NCBI GenBank assembly: GCA_003427395.1
Contig: BFEA01000321.1
Location: 716,140-737,176 of the forward strand
Direction of reading: 5' to 3'
DNA length: 21,037 nt
Source of the DNA: Chara braunii
Taxonomy: Eukaryota; Streptophyta; Charophyceae; Charales; Characeae
The notes beneath the pieces were generated by a model, which made no database searches, was not told where the DNA came from, and saw only the letters and a program-made list of their open reading frames with translations. Shown piece by piece: positions 9,306 to 17,759 of the stretch (positions are counted from its first letter, which is position 1; each line of letters begins with the position of its first letter). The position numbers were made by a program, and so were the translations under genes.

Positions 9306-9470
9306 TTTTTTTTTTTTTTTTTTGTCCGGACATTTTTGTGTCTGGTGTAGCGGCCCGGACGGTCCAGGTCCGGTTGTCCGGTGCCTGTCCGGATTGCCGG
9401 ACGTCTGGATCAGTCCAGACAAATGTCTGGGCCTCGGTCCAGACATATCCGGGTCTGGGTCCGTGGTTGC
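9306..9470. repeat. Poly-T tract followed by a cluster of CpG-rich short palindromes
   Basis: About 18 T (9306-9323) are followed by GTCCGGAC, a perfect palindrome, then repeated GTCCGG / TCCAGAC / GTCTGG words to about 9470. Three hairpins can be seen: GTCTGGA-TCAG-TCCAGAC, CCAGAC-AAAT-GTCTGG, and CCAGAC-(8 nt)-GTCTGG. The layout (poly-A/T tract next to a GC-rich palindromic arm) resembles the ends of E1, E2 and E3, but I could not find its partner arm or the inner-arm motif. Confidence 0.7.
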
Positions 9471-10604
9471 CATGCAAAAAAAAATCGACACAAGGCCCAC
9501 TCCCTCACTCCCATTCGTCTGAGTGTAGATAGGGATGGAGATGGTCCAGGCCAAGAAAAGAGGGCGGATCAGTAGACGACAAACAAGGGTAATAAAAATG
9601 TCAAAGCAAATTTTATTACACAGGTTCAAAGAAAAAACAAAAAAAGAAGACGAAAATGCCTAGGTGCCTTGCAAACCTCCTCTACTCATGCACAACGGCG
9701 AGCGAACGTAATTCTCTTTTGCTTTTTTTTTTAAAGGAGCCAAGAAATATTTCTTAAGGAGGCCTATTTTCATTATCTACCATTTCGAAATTTTTGGGGG
9801 AGGGGCCTGCGGAATTCGAAATTCGGCAGCCCTTGCCCAGAAACAAAATTTTGGGCCCGGGGCGCGGCCGGTTTCCAAACTCGGGCGGCGAGTTGAACAT
9901 TTTTGCCGGAGGGGGGGGACTAAGAAATTACGAAACCCCTACTTTTTTGTTTTTCAGACCTTAATTTTTCTGGTGCAGTGCACCTCGGTGTGGTGTATGC
10001 ACTAGGCAAATCTGTGCACTGAGGTGAACCGCAACTATAGGATCCGATACTTGATTGATGAGTACAGCATTGGACACTGGTCCTGTTTATAATTGAAATT
10101 TGGAGGCTTCAAAAAACAAGAAGAATGTGACTTCTCTTGAATAATGACAATGAAAAGACAAACAACCTATTTTTTAATTAATTATTAATCCTTTCTTTCG
10201 CAGACTTCTCTAGAATATAATGTACAGTCATTATAGCTGTATATGACCCACCTTTCAGTCTAGACGCATCAGAGAGAGGACCGTTTGTTCTGTTTGGGGG
10301 AAGAAGGTAGTATTTGCAGGAAGACGATAAAAGCATCATGATGCGAACAAACAAGGGACAAGGACGAAGTTTATCGGCCCACAATCACGATGCATCCCCT
10401 ATCTGATTTCCCCGACCCATTCCCCCCCCTTCCCTTTCCCTGGTTGATAGGCAGTGGTATGGGCATGACTGAGTGGAGGGGTACCTTTTTTAGTATGTTA
10501 GGGATAAGGTGTGTCAGGCAGATAGCATATTGGAGCAGACACCTTATAACAGGGTGAAGAGACACCCGTATCAATAGTACCCTGCTCTTTGTTCAAAGAT
10601 CTCT
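9471..10604. other. No gene seen; one GGTGCA hairpin region
   Basis: A purine-rich stretch and several homopolymer runs (GGGGGGGG at about 9911) lie in mixed-composition sequence. At 9972-9984 GGTGCA-G-TGCACC is a near-perfect palindrome, and CACCTCGGTG (9981-9990) recurs inverted as CACTGAGGTG (10017-10026), which together could fold as one structure. No ORF here has protein-like composition, and no RNA gene was recognised. Confidence 0.45.
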
Positions 10605-10740
10605 CCTCTCCCCAAATGTTTTCAATAAATGATGAGTTTTCTGTCTGTTATAAGAGACGTTGTGCCCGCTTCCCAACACGTACTGCTCCCCACCAATAGA
10701 TCGAAGCCTTGGGTTGTTAAAAAAAAAAAGAAAAAAAAAA
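10605..10740 (+). repeat. Left inverted arm of a 2.7-kb pair, with poly-A on its inner side
   Basis: The core is 10655-10740: GACGTTGTGCCCG, CTTCCCAACACGT, TGCTCCCCAC.AATAGAT, then an A-rich tract (10719-10740). It is the reverse complement of 13239-13316, and about 85% of the first 50 positions agree. Weaker similarity extends outward through CCCAAATGTTTTCAAT (10611-10626). Read on the minus strand, TGTTGGGAA resembles the TG start of an LTR. It could therefore be one LTR fragment of two opposed retrotransposons, or the terminal inverted repeat of a single element. Confidence 0.7.
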
Positions 10741-11204
10741 GACTACTATTGCTACAAAAATGAGAAGGGAACAAATAATCAGACGAAGCAAGAAATGATA
10801 AGTAAAATAGGGTATGATGGACATCAAATAAATACACACTTGTTGAGACCGGTCTAACCGTTAGTGTCAACCAAGCCTTAAGAAAAAAAGCACCAACAAG
10901 TTTGATGGGGCTGTACATTCCTATTGCAAACAATTGCACAGACAAAAATGATGAGATGATGTTAACACAAAATAATCAAAGATGAATTTGTGAAGAGCAT
11001 TAAAACAACACGTTCTTCTTTACCCTTAAATCGTTTCTCTGTCAATCGGAGGAATCACATAATGTAGATGATATATTCTTAAAAGAGCAGAAAAATGACA
11101 ACAGAGGAAGAGAGACAATTGTTGACCCCTCAACTACTTTAAATCCCCACCTAGGCCCCGCATAAGAGTTGAATGCGATTGAAAGGATTCACAGAATGCC
11201 GGGT
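10741..11204. other. No gene seen
   Basis: A-rich sequence on the inner side of the left arm. It has no tandem structure, no convincing open frame and no recognisable motif. Confidence 0.4.
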
Positions 11205-11420
11205 TCTAAATCCCCAACCCAAGTCCCAAGTCTTCGTCCCAAGCCCCAGATCTGAATCACGAGTCCTACGCCCTGGTGCCATGTTCCAAATCTTAGTCCC
11301 AAATCTTAGTCCCAAGTCCCAGGTCCCAGTCCTGAGTCCCAAAATCTCATTTAGAGTCATAGGTCTCACTCTCGAGTCTCAGTCTCAATCCCAATCCTAG
11401 TCCTGGGTCTCAGTCTTGAG
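11205..11420 (+). repeat. 7-bp degenerate array (AAGTCCC / AGTCCCA)
   Basis: Units such as AAGTCCC, TAGTCCC and GAGTCTC follow one another with slips, for example AATCTTAGTCCC twice at about 11287-11312. The overlapping open frames on both strands (SQVPVLSPK type) follow from the repeat. The later half drifts to AGTCTCA. Confidence 0.85.
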
Positions 11421-11451
11421 AAGGGATTTCACACCACCGATAATATACAAA

Positions 11452-11595
11452 AGGCCAGGGCTTTCACACCACCGATAATATACATAGCAAATACAATTAC
11501 AGCGAAAGACTTGATACACATGGACTGACTCATACCTGACTCAGACTGCAACGAAACACTCACAACATGGATCGGTGGTGTGAAAGTCATGGCCT
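11452..11595. mobile_element. Small inverted-repeat element, 144 bp, 25-bp arms
   Basis: The left arm (11452-11476, AGGCCAGGGC then TTTCACACCACCGAT) and the right arm (11571-11595) match at 23 of 25 positions when inverted. The left arm's inner part is also present just upstream (11427-11450, TTTCACACCACCGATAATAT), with a 35-bp direct offset. The interior (about 95 bp) is non-coding. It has the size and shape of a MITE. No clear target duplication was seen, perhaps because the left flank is itself duplicated. Confidence 0.65.
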
Positions 11596-12060
11596 TGGGC
11601 ATGGAAGAAAGGCCAGGATCTGATCTCATACACGGATGAATGGAGGGGAGGAGAGACGAAAGGAGGAGGAGAGGGAAGATAACGTCAACGCCATGTCTCC
11701 AAAAATAGTATCTCGAATGTCATAAGTAACGCAAATCCAAAATGTGGTGAATATAGAGTCTCACATTGTCCCAGATATCGATCTCCCAATATCAAGATAC
11801 ATCTCCAAAAATAGATGGAGTCGGATCCCAGAAGTAGTCCTCAACCGAAGTTTCAATGTTACTATCTCAGCTGTCAACAAAACTCGTAACCATTATTCGT
11901 ACTCATATTAGTCCTGTAGGAGAAACCCGATAGTAGACTTAGACTTAGAGGGTACGAGGAGAGAGAGAGAGAGAGAGCGGAGGAGGAAGAAGAGGGAGGA
12001 ACGACAAGGCCTTTCTCCCTGGTACCTGACGCGGCGGCTATGGCACTGCAGGGCGGGCGC
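11596..12060. other. No gene seen; purine tract and (GA)n
   Basis: A purine-rich run at about 11636-11680 and a (GA)n microsatellite at 11957-11978 lie in otherwise anonymous sequence. It runs into another purine-rich stretch to about 12000. Confidence 0.6.
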
Positions 12061-12079
12061 TAGGCCGCGGGCTGGCGCT

Positions 12080-12190
12080 ACACTGCTGCTGTGCTAATTC
12101 GCCGCTGCGCTATTCCTCCTCGCTGCCGTGCTGATTCTCCCCGCTGCTCTGCTCATGCTAACGCTGAAGTGCTGCGCTAATCCTGTAGAC
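12080..12190 (+). repeat. Degenerate 18-21-bp array (CTGC.GTGCTAATTC type)
   Basis: Successive units CTGCTGTGCTAATTCGCCG, CTGCGCTATTCCTCCTCG, CTGCCGTGCTGATTCTCCCC and CTGCTCTGCTCATGCTAACG can be lined up. Copy lengths vary from 18 to 21 bp. Nothing in it is coding. Confidence 0.65.
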
Positions 12191-12229
12191 TAACCTTCTG
12201 TCCACTAACCTACCGACTGAGGTTGGTAC

Positions 12230-12545
12230 CCAGCCGATATAGTGTTGGGCCGGCCGCAGTCCTACGGAGTGCCTTCGGGTCTGGACCGTTGATCAGACCC
12301 AACAGTTCAGATCCGATTTCGAATCTGAAAAGTGGCGCCTAAACTGCACCGCCGACCGGTCCTACTGATGGACCGATATCTGGCATAACTAGCCGTTGGG
12401 TCTGGTGGGGTCTAAACGAGGCCTACCGAACTCTAGACTGAACCGACGGTTCCTGGGCCTACTTGGACCTAGCTGGGACCATTGTGACCCGGTACCTAGG
12501 CCTAACCTGTACCTACTACAGAACCAGACCCTAACTGGGGCCCAT
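12230..12545. other. GC-rich sequence with short palindromes
   Basis: Words such as GGGTCTGG, GGACCTAGCTGGGACC, GGTACCTAGGCC and GACCGGTCC are scattered here. GGGTCTG-(10 nt)-CAGACCC is a 7-bp hairpin near 12278-12301. The style matches 790-1000 and the outer arms of the TIR elements. It has no coding potential and could be a worn element end. Confidence 0.45.
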
Positions 12546-12566
12546 GTGGTATTAGTATGCCAGTCT

Positions 12567-12587
12567 GTGTGTATGTGTGTGTGTTCG

Positions 12588-12627
<40 letters not shown>

Positions 12628-12640
12628 GTGTCTGCCTTGC
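12567..12640 (+). repeat. (TG)n microsatellite
   Basis: A run of TG dinucleotides with a few interruptions (TATG, TTCG, TGCG). The poly-TH and VCVC peptides read across it are artefacts. Confidence 0.97.
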
Positions 12641-12790
12641 CTCCTTGCATTCAGCGATGGCTGCTTCAGTCCGCTTCTCCGTTTCAGCTAGTAGGTCGAC
12701 CATATGGGCCTCATAGGCCACCTCAGTTTCCAACTCCTTCCGTTCCATGGCTTGCATCAGCGATCATAAGATTGCTGACATTTGCTGCAG
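12632..12790 (-). pseudogene. Short coiled-coil-like coding relic
   Basis: The minus strand downstream of about 12790 reads LLQQMSAIL, a TGA stop (12767-12769), then SLMQAMERKELETEVAYEAH and a further helical segment with LLAETEKRTEAAIAECKEA. It then runs into the (TG)n repeat. The residue pattern is that of an amphipathic, charged helix, as found in many retrotransposon gag proteins or other coiled-coil proteins. Only about 50 codons remain, there is no other domain, and the upstream side is a tandem repeat. The gag idea is an inference from composition and context only. Confidence 0.35.
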
Positions 12791-13005
12791 GAGCCGGTGG
12801 CAGATGCTGACGTGGTGCTAAACTCCGACTGATATGGCACATACCCCCTTGCTGATGCCGCACTGAGCCTCTACTGACGTGTCACATTGACGTGGAATGC
12901 TGACCTCTCTCTGCTGACATGTACTAATATGGTCTGCTGATGTGTCTGCCAAAATTGCCTGCTGACATGTCACTGTGCTCATTGTGCTGAGGTGGGAACT
13001 CCTCA
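12773..13005 (+). repeat. Degenerate 23-25-bp array (TGCTGACATG / TGCTGACGTG)
   Basis: Starts at TGCTGAC, ACTGATATGG, TGCTGATGCC, ACTGACGTG, TGCTGACC, TGCTGACATG, TGCTGATGTG, TGCTGACATG and TGCTGAGGTG recur at mostly 22-25 bp. Many units carry TGACGTG or TGACATGT. The ACGT core resembles bZIP sites but is more simply explained as the repeat consensus. Confidence 0.75.
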
Positions 13006-13238
13006 ATACACTCAGCAAGAAGAAGAAGATAAGATATGAGAACGGAGAAACAAGAAAAAAACACAAGATACACAGATGGGAACCCATCATGGGATCTAGT
13101 CGATCGCCAAGATATGAAGGAACTAAATCGAATAAAAAAAACTCGAAAAAGAAGAAGATTTTTCACAAACAATAAAGTCTTGTTTAAAGTTCCCAAGTAT
13201 CCCCAATCCCCTCATCTTTTTTTTTCCCCTTCTCCTCC

Positions 13239-13352
13239 TTTTTTTTTTTTTTTTAAACAAATGCTCAAATCTATTCGTGGGGAGCAACACGTGTTGGGAA
13301 CCGGGCCCAGCGTCCCGAGTCGAATTGTACAGATCATTGAGAACATTGGAGA
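13239..13352 (-). repeat. Right inverted arm of the 2.7-kb pair, with poly-T on its inner side
   Basis: About 16 T (13239-13254) are followed by AAACAAATGCTCAAATCTATT, GTGGGGAGCAACACGTGTTG and GGAACCGGGCCCAGCGTC. This is the inverted counterpart of 10655-10740. The similarity continues more weakly to ATTGAGAACATTGG (13337-13350). TGTTGGGAACC would suit an LTR start after GTGGGGAG, but no PBS or second LTR in the same orientation is visible. Confidence 0.7.
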
Positions 13353-14189
13353 CCATTTGAGATACCAAGGTCATTACCCGACTTCGACTGAAAACAATCT
13401 GAGAACGCGATGTAATTCCCCAATCCCCGCATCAAGGTAGGATTACGAAAAATCAAACCTCATCTGCAACTGAGCTAGAATCGAACTTGTGGAACCAGTA
13501 CTTTAAAATAAGAATTCGAAATTTCAGCAGAGGAAAGTTTGCGATGGAATAAAAATTGTCGCATCAACGAAAATAAACAATAATCGCAAGGCAGATTCAC
13601 GAATAATAAAAAAGAGGGAAACATTTTGATTTTGAAACCTCAATCACAAAATCAACCAGCTTAATAAGTTCGTCAGGTAATTAATCAGGAATCTAGTTAA
13701 CCACCCAATATTTTTTTTTTTAAACAAAAAAGGGCAACAACCTTAAGATATCATCGTGAAACTGACTGACGCTAGTTAATTCAGGAATTTAGTTCATCTG
13801 GTTCCATCAGGACTGAACCTCACGTTTGGATTTCAAAAGTTTATGCGTGTATCAACTTAGCTAAGCCTGTTGGTCATAATGTATTTATCATCGTATTTTT
13901 TTATCCTATATAGTATATAAATATTACATATATATACATGAAATTTTATTGAAAGAGAAATTAATTGGAGGAGACAATATATATTTTTTTCATGGACAAA
14001 AGTCACATTATGTGACAACATATGCTTCGAGGTTGGCGAGCGGGTCGCAAAAGACCTCTTATCTCATCATCTTGTCACGCAAGACAGACGACAAATAATG
14101 TGCACGTGCATGCTCCTAAAACGTATCATCATCAAATGCCCCGTGTCAGCGACGGTAAACAATCATCTTACATCTTGCCTCAAATTTTC
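13353..14189. other. AT-rich, no gene seen
   Basis: No tandem repeat, no convincing open frame. A T-rich tract followed by AAACAAAAAAGGG occurs at about 13710-13733 and an AT-rich (ATATA)-rich stretch at 13895-13985. A short CpG-rich patch lies at about 14025-14060. Confidence 0.5.
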
Positions 14190-14600
14190 AGGGATTAACC
14201 TAAGAACCAGAAATTGGGCATGTGGCAGCAAGGATCGTCGTGCAAAGTCAAGGGCATAGCCAAAACAACAACAATTTGACCTTAGACACTAAGGAAAAAC
14301 CTCTATTCCAAGGACCAAGCCCGAACACTCAAGCACCAACCATTATTCCAAGGATTCAGTTATAACACCAAAGACCAACTTAACAATTGAAAAACGAGGG
14401 CCGGATACTACAAGGACAAAACATCCACCAGCCTAGACCCATGCCCCTAACCTTAAGGATCAGGTTTGGACCAGTGCTGCAAGACCAACACAATAGTACA
14501 CATCCCTCAAATCAACACAAAGAAACCATGAGACGATAACTTACGCAAGGAGGACGAGCCTAACCATAGACCAACCAAAATCAAGAGAAACTATTGATTT
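14190..14600. repeat. Second block of the 21-bp / long-module repeat field
   Basis: GTCAAGGGCATAGCCAAAAC then AACAACAATTTGACC (14243-14280), followed by CCAAGGACCAAGCC, CATTATTCCAAGGATTCAG and related 20-22-bp units, matches the field at 1669-4588. The longer module is also present: CCAACACAATAGTACACATC, CCTCAAATCAACACAAAGAA, ACCATGAGACGA, AAGGAGGACGAGCCTAACCA (14488-14567). It ends before element E3. Confidence 0.8.
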
Positions 14601-14692
14601 GGTTTTACCCTGGACACTAATCTCTGTTCCTTTCCGCCATTTACGACAATTTACTGCTTCTGAACCCTTTTGAAATTAATACTAGTTGTTTG

Positions 14693-15370
14693 TTGCGTAG
14701 CACGCTGTATGTGTACGTGGGTTGCGCGTACACATGTACACGTATTGCTGTACGCGACACGTACGCGCGTACACGTACTCCCGTACGTGGAAATACGTAA
14801 AAAAAAAAAAAAAAAAAAACCATCGGAAAAATCTGAAAAAAAAGTATGCTATGAACAATCGTATTTCAAACAACTTTTGTCCGAGACTCATTGCCAAATT
14901 TTGTACCAAACTCGAGTTAAAAATCAAAGACCCAAATTAAAAAAAAAAAGAAAAAAAAAGGAAAAAAACAGAAAAAATAAAAACAAACTTCCGTAACAAA
15001 TATATGTTATGCAGAAACATGATACAAACAACTTTTTCCCAGGAATCATTCCCGAATTCCCAATCAAATTCGAGTAAGAAATAAATAAAAAAAGGTAATA
15101 TTATCATAATAATTTAAAAACTATTTAAAATATATATTCAAGGTTTTGAAATTTTCAATCAAGCTTGGTTGGGAATTCGGGTATGACTCCCGGGCAAAAG
15201 TTGTTTTTATCATTATTCTGCACAACATAATTCTGTTTCAGATTTTTTAGATGGTTTTTTTTTTTTTTTTTTTTTTTTTTTACGTACGTGTACGTGTGAT
15301 TTCGGGTTCGTACACGTACGCTGGAGTATGTCCGCGTACGCACTGCGTACGCGCACGGGGTGCTACCCAG
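14693..15370. mobile_element. E3: long-TIR element, 678 bp, exact target-site duplication
   Basis: The left end TTGCGTAGCAC and the inverted right end CTGGGTAGCAC match at 9 of 11 positions. The flanks GTTGTTTG are identical (14685-14692 and 15371-15378; the identity continues two more bases). Both ends carry a GC-rich arm rich in CGTACG / GTACACGTAC (14705-14798 and 15282-15360), then poly-A (14799-14819) or poly-T (15256-15281), then an AT-rich inner arm (CCATC.GAAAAATCTGAAA, TATG.TATG, AACAACTTTTG.CCG.GA.TCAT). The inner arm is present three times: plus at about 14820-14920, plus again at about 15003-15075, and minus at about 15155-15255. It encodes nothing. It is related to E1 and E2 through the inner-arm motif and terminal wording. 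The superfamily is uncertain (8-bp duplication: hAT or P; 9-10 bp would suggest Mutator-like). Confidence 0.85.
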
Positions 15371-15550
15371 GTTGTTTGTTCCTCCTCTAGAACTACCAGA
15401 CCGCCTTCCCTCATTACTTGGCTCTTCAACTATCATGGAGGCAATACGGGCATTCTATGGGAAGAATCTAGTCGCGTTCTAAGTGACACAAAAGACAGAT
15501 TTAGACCTTCACTCTTTCAGTGTAAATGGGATGGCTACGACAAATGCAGA
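15371..15550. other. No gene seen
   Basis: This is unique sequence on the right flank of E3. A plus-strand frame that reaches in from E3 (15251-15616) begins in the poly-T tract and its start is not credible. Confidence 0.4.
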
Positions 15551-15552
15551 GA

Positions 15553-15930
15553 AGCGATGCTCCATCATGGAGCAGCTCCACGCCGTCCATGGGGTTGGAG
15601 GGAGGTTCTGGCTTAGTCTGCGATGTTTTATCACGGAGCAGCTCCATAGGGTTGGAGAGAAGTACTGATAGTTGACATTCTCCTGCCAATCCATCCCCCA
15701 TGAAGTTTCATGTCTTTCCTCACTGACGAACTTATTACACTTGATATTTGCTCATGCCTCCGAGCCTCCGACACATCTGTGGTCAGTTACTACATTGCTC
15801 TACTGGTGTACTAAGCGTTTCAGTAGCCCATCCCTGTATTCCATAACGACCCACTCATTCATAACTCGACACATTGATGACGTTGAGTGCAAGCTGCCGC
15901 TATCCCTATGTTCCATAGCGGCCCACTGGT
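15553..15930. repeat. Eroded 67-72-bp direct repeats with a short palindrome
   Basis: GCGATG.T.CATCA.GGAGCAG then CTCCA...GGGTTGGAG occurs at 15555 and again 67 bp on. ATCCCT.T.TTCCATA.CG.CCCAC occurs near 15828 and 15900, about 72 bp apart. TGCTCCAT-C-ATGGAGCA (15558-15574) is a perfect 8-bp-arm palindrome. The stretch between may be further worn copies, some inverted. Protein-like readings here overlap on both strands and are not called. Confidence 0.55.
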
Positions 15931-16090
15931 AGGATGTGAGAAAGAGGCAAAGGGGAAGAGGATCAACACAGAGTAGAGATGGAGAGAAGAAAATCAAAAT
16001 AATGAAAAAGGAAAGTAAGGAAGAAAAAGAGTGTAGAATGAACATGAGAGTAAAGGGAAGGATAAGAAAAGACAAAAGAATCAGTTTTTT
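15931..16090 (+). repeat. Purine-rich tract
   Basis: About 150 bases of the plus strand are nearly all A and G (AGAAGAAAAT, GGAAAGTAAGGAAGAAAAAG). There is no fixed period. Confidence 0.7.
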
Positions 16091-17410
16091 TTGGACCACA
16101 GAGAGGACATACTTCATAAGGATGAGGTGGATGAACGCATGGAAGACCTAGCTAAGCTCAGTACAACAATTGTCACAACGAGCACCACAAAAAATCATGC
16201 ATTTAGTACAACGCCCATGGCGAGAAAATGAACATATGTGTATGGATATGGAAGGTGCCTGCAATTAAGAACAGAGGGACAATTCTCTACACCCATGGAT
16301 GCGAAAACCATATCATTGGAGTGATTGTGACAAATAGGATGACAGCTACAACCGAGTGCAACAGTGATTGTAGTTGTGCCTAAGAGAAGGTCACAGGGTG
16401 TTGGTACATTATCCTGCTGCAGCACTGAGCCAGAACAATGATGTTCGACACAAGAGAATGCGGATGGTGTGGCAAGAAAACAACATCATTGTGTACAAAA
16501 TCAGTAACATAAGGGATGGCATGAACCATGATGTTGTGGTCCCACAACTCCCGGTGGTCAGAGGCATATACAATGGCCATGTAATGGTCAGGTTCGTATA
16601 CAATGCAGGCAGACATGTGGGATGCAGGACTAAACTACTCGCCTGCTTGAGCATTGCGTGGTTCAAGTTGGAGATCCCTCACTGCTACTTGTAGGATAAC
16701 ATGATTGTAACCTCTTTCCCTGGTATAATTACAATCCTCTGGCCGTGGGTGTGGTTTAATTACAATCCTCTAGCTGTGGGTGGGGAAGATCAACATCAAA
16801 CTACAAAAGGGCAACAGCAAGAAAGTCTGATTGTTCAAAACGACCGGTGGAGAGTGTCAGGACAGATGTTAGTTGCAGTCAGACCACAAAGCTTGACAGA
16901 GATGGCATAAAGCAAGCAAGCCATGAGGGAGTGAGAGTGGCTGAAGCATCACCTACCTCACCATCCGCCTTGCAAGTAGTCAAAAATGCAAACACTGCAG
17001 AGCACACCACCTCCAATCACGCGCGAGAACACTGCGACCTTGAGGCACCAAACAGTTCCAGCGCTCCAGCAGTTATCCTGACATTAAAACTTTGTCATCA
17101 CCTTCACAACTGCATACAACAGACAGGCATGAAGCAGGACTCTCCTGAGCAGACAAGCTAACGGGGAAATGAGAGTCCTATCCAACTCAATGTACACTTA
17201 ACAATGTTAACATGAGGTTGGTGGTTCTCTTCAACTCCATATGGTGTGTGGAGAGCTCGTGGAGGGTCAAATCCCCACTGACCTGTTTTGACCTTTTCAC
17301 ATGAAAGCTAATGGTTGAGAAAGTTCACTTGATGGTATGTCCATACGATTTCAGCAGCTGGATGAAGGAAGGCAAAGTCTAATGTGACCCAATCCCTCGT
17401 GTGCATACAC
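16091..17410. other. No gene called; one 31-bp tandem repeat
   Basis: Mixed-composition sequence. The longest frame, 16374-16694 plus, gives a mostly ordinary-looking peptide (MVWQENNIIVYKI, VVRGIYNGHVMVRF), but two minus-strand frames over the same bases are equally open, so coding is not supported. TAATTACAATCCTCT.GC.GT then GGGTG occurs twice with a 31-bp offset (16722-16783). No RNA gene was recognised. Confidence 0.45.
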
Positions 17411-17418
17411 ACCCCTTT

Positions 17419-17419
<1 letters not shown>

Positions 17420-17479
<60 letters not shown>
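17420..17479 (+). repeat. (CT)n microsatellite
   Basis: A pure run of about 28 CT/TC dinucleotides ending in TTTTGC. The poly-LS and poly-RE peptides across it are artefacts. Confidence 0.98.
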
Positions 17480-17482
<3 letters not shown>

Positions 17483-17759
17483 GCACGCCCGCGCACACGT
17501 AGAGTTGATTGTATGAAAACATCACTACTATATCTGCAAGGGGAGGAATATGGTGTGTGTGTGAGAGGGGGGAGGGGGGTCAAGGTGCGGTATCCGGAAT
17601 GGAAAAAAGAATAGAAATAGAAAAATATGGGAGCAACATAGGCTGTCACGGGGCACAGTTGACACACTGTACTGAATTATCTATAACAGACTATATGGCT
17701 ATTCTAGGAAAGTCTGGATCAGGCACAAACTACCTCATACACTAGCTCATTGCAAGACA
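17480..17759. other. No gene seen
   Basis: Short G-rich run at 17560-17580 (GGGGGGAGGGGGG-like). Otherwise unique sequence without motifs. Confidence 0.45.

Noticed and set aside
12389-12757. A 122-codon minus-strand ORF with a poly-His-Thr stretch taken as one gene
   Set aside because: The poly-HT part is the (TG)n microsatellite and the C-terminal part is GC-rich non-coding sequence; only the first 40 or so codons look protein-like and are listed as a relic.
12773-13005. Cluster of TGACGTG sites as a regulatory element bound by bZIP factors
   Set aside because: The motif is part of the repeat unit and no gene lies nearby to be regulated.
13460-13490. tRNA-like box A (TAGCTCAGTTG) and box B (GTTCGATTC) words on the minus strand
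   Set aside because: They are in the wrong order for a tRNA or tRNA-derived SINE and no cloverleaf can be drawn.
16374-16694. 106-codon plus-strand ORF as a gene
   Set aside because: Two minus-strand frames over the same bases are similarly open, there is no recognisable domain, and no homologous copy in the window to test it.
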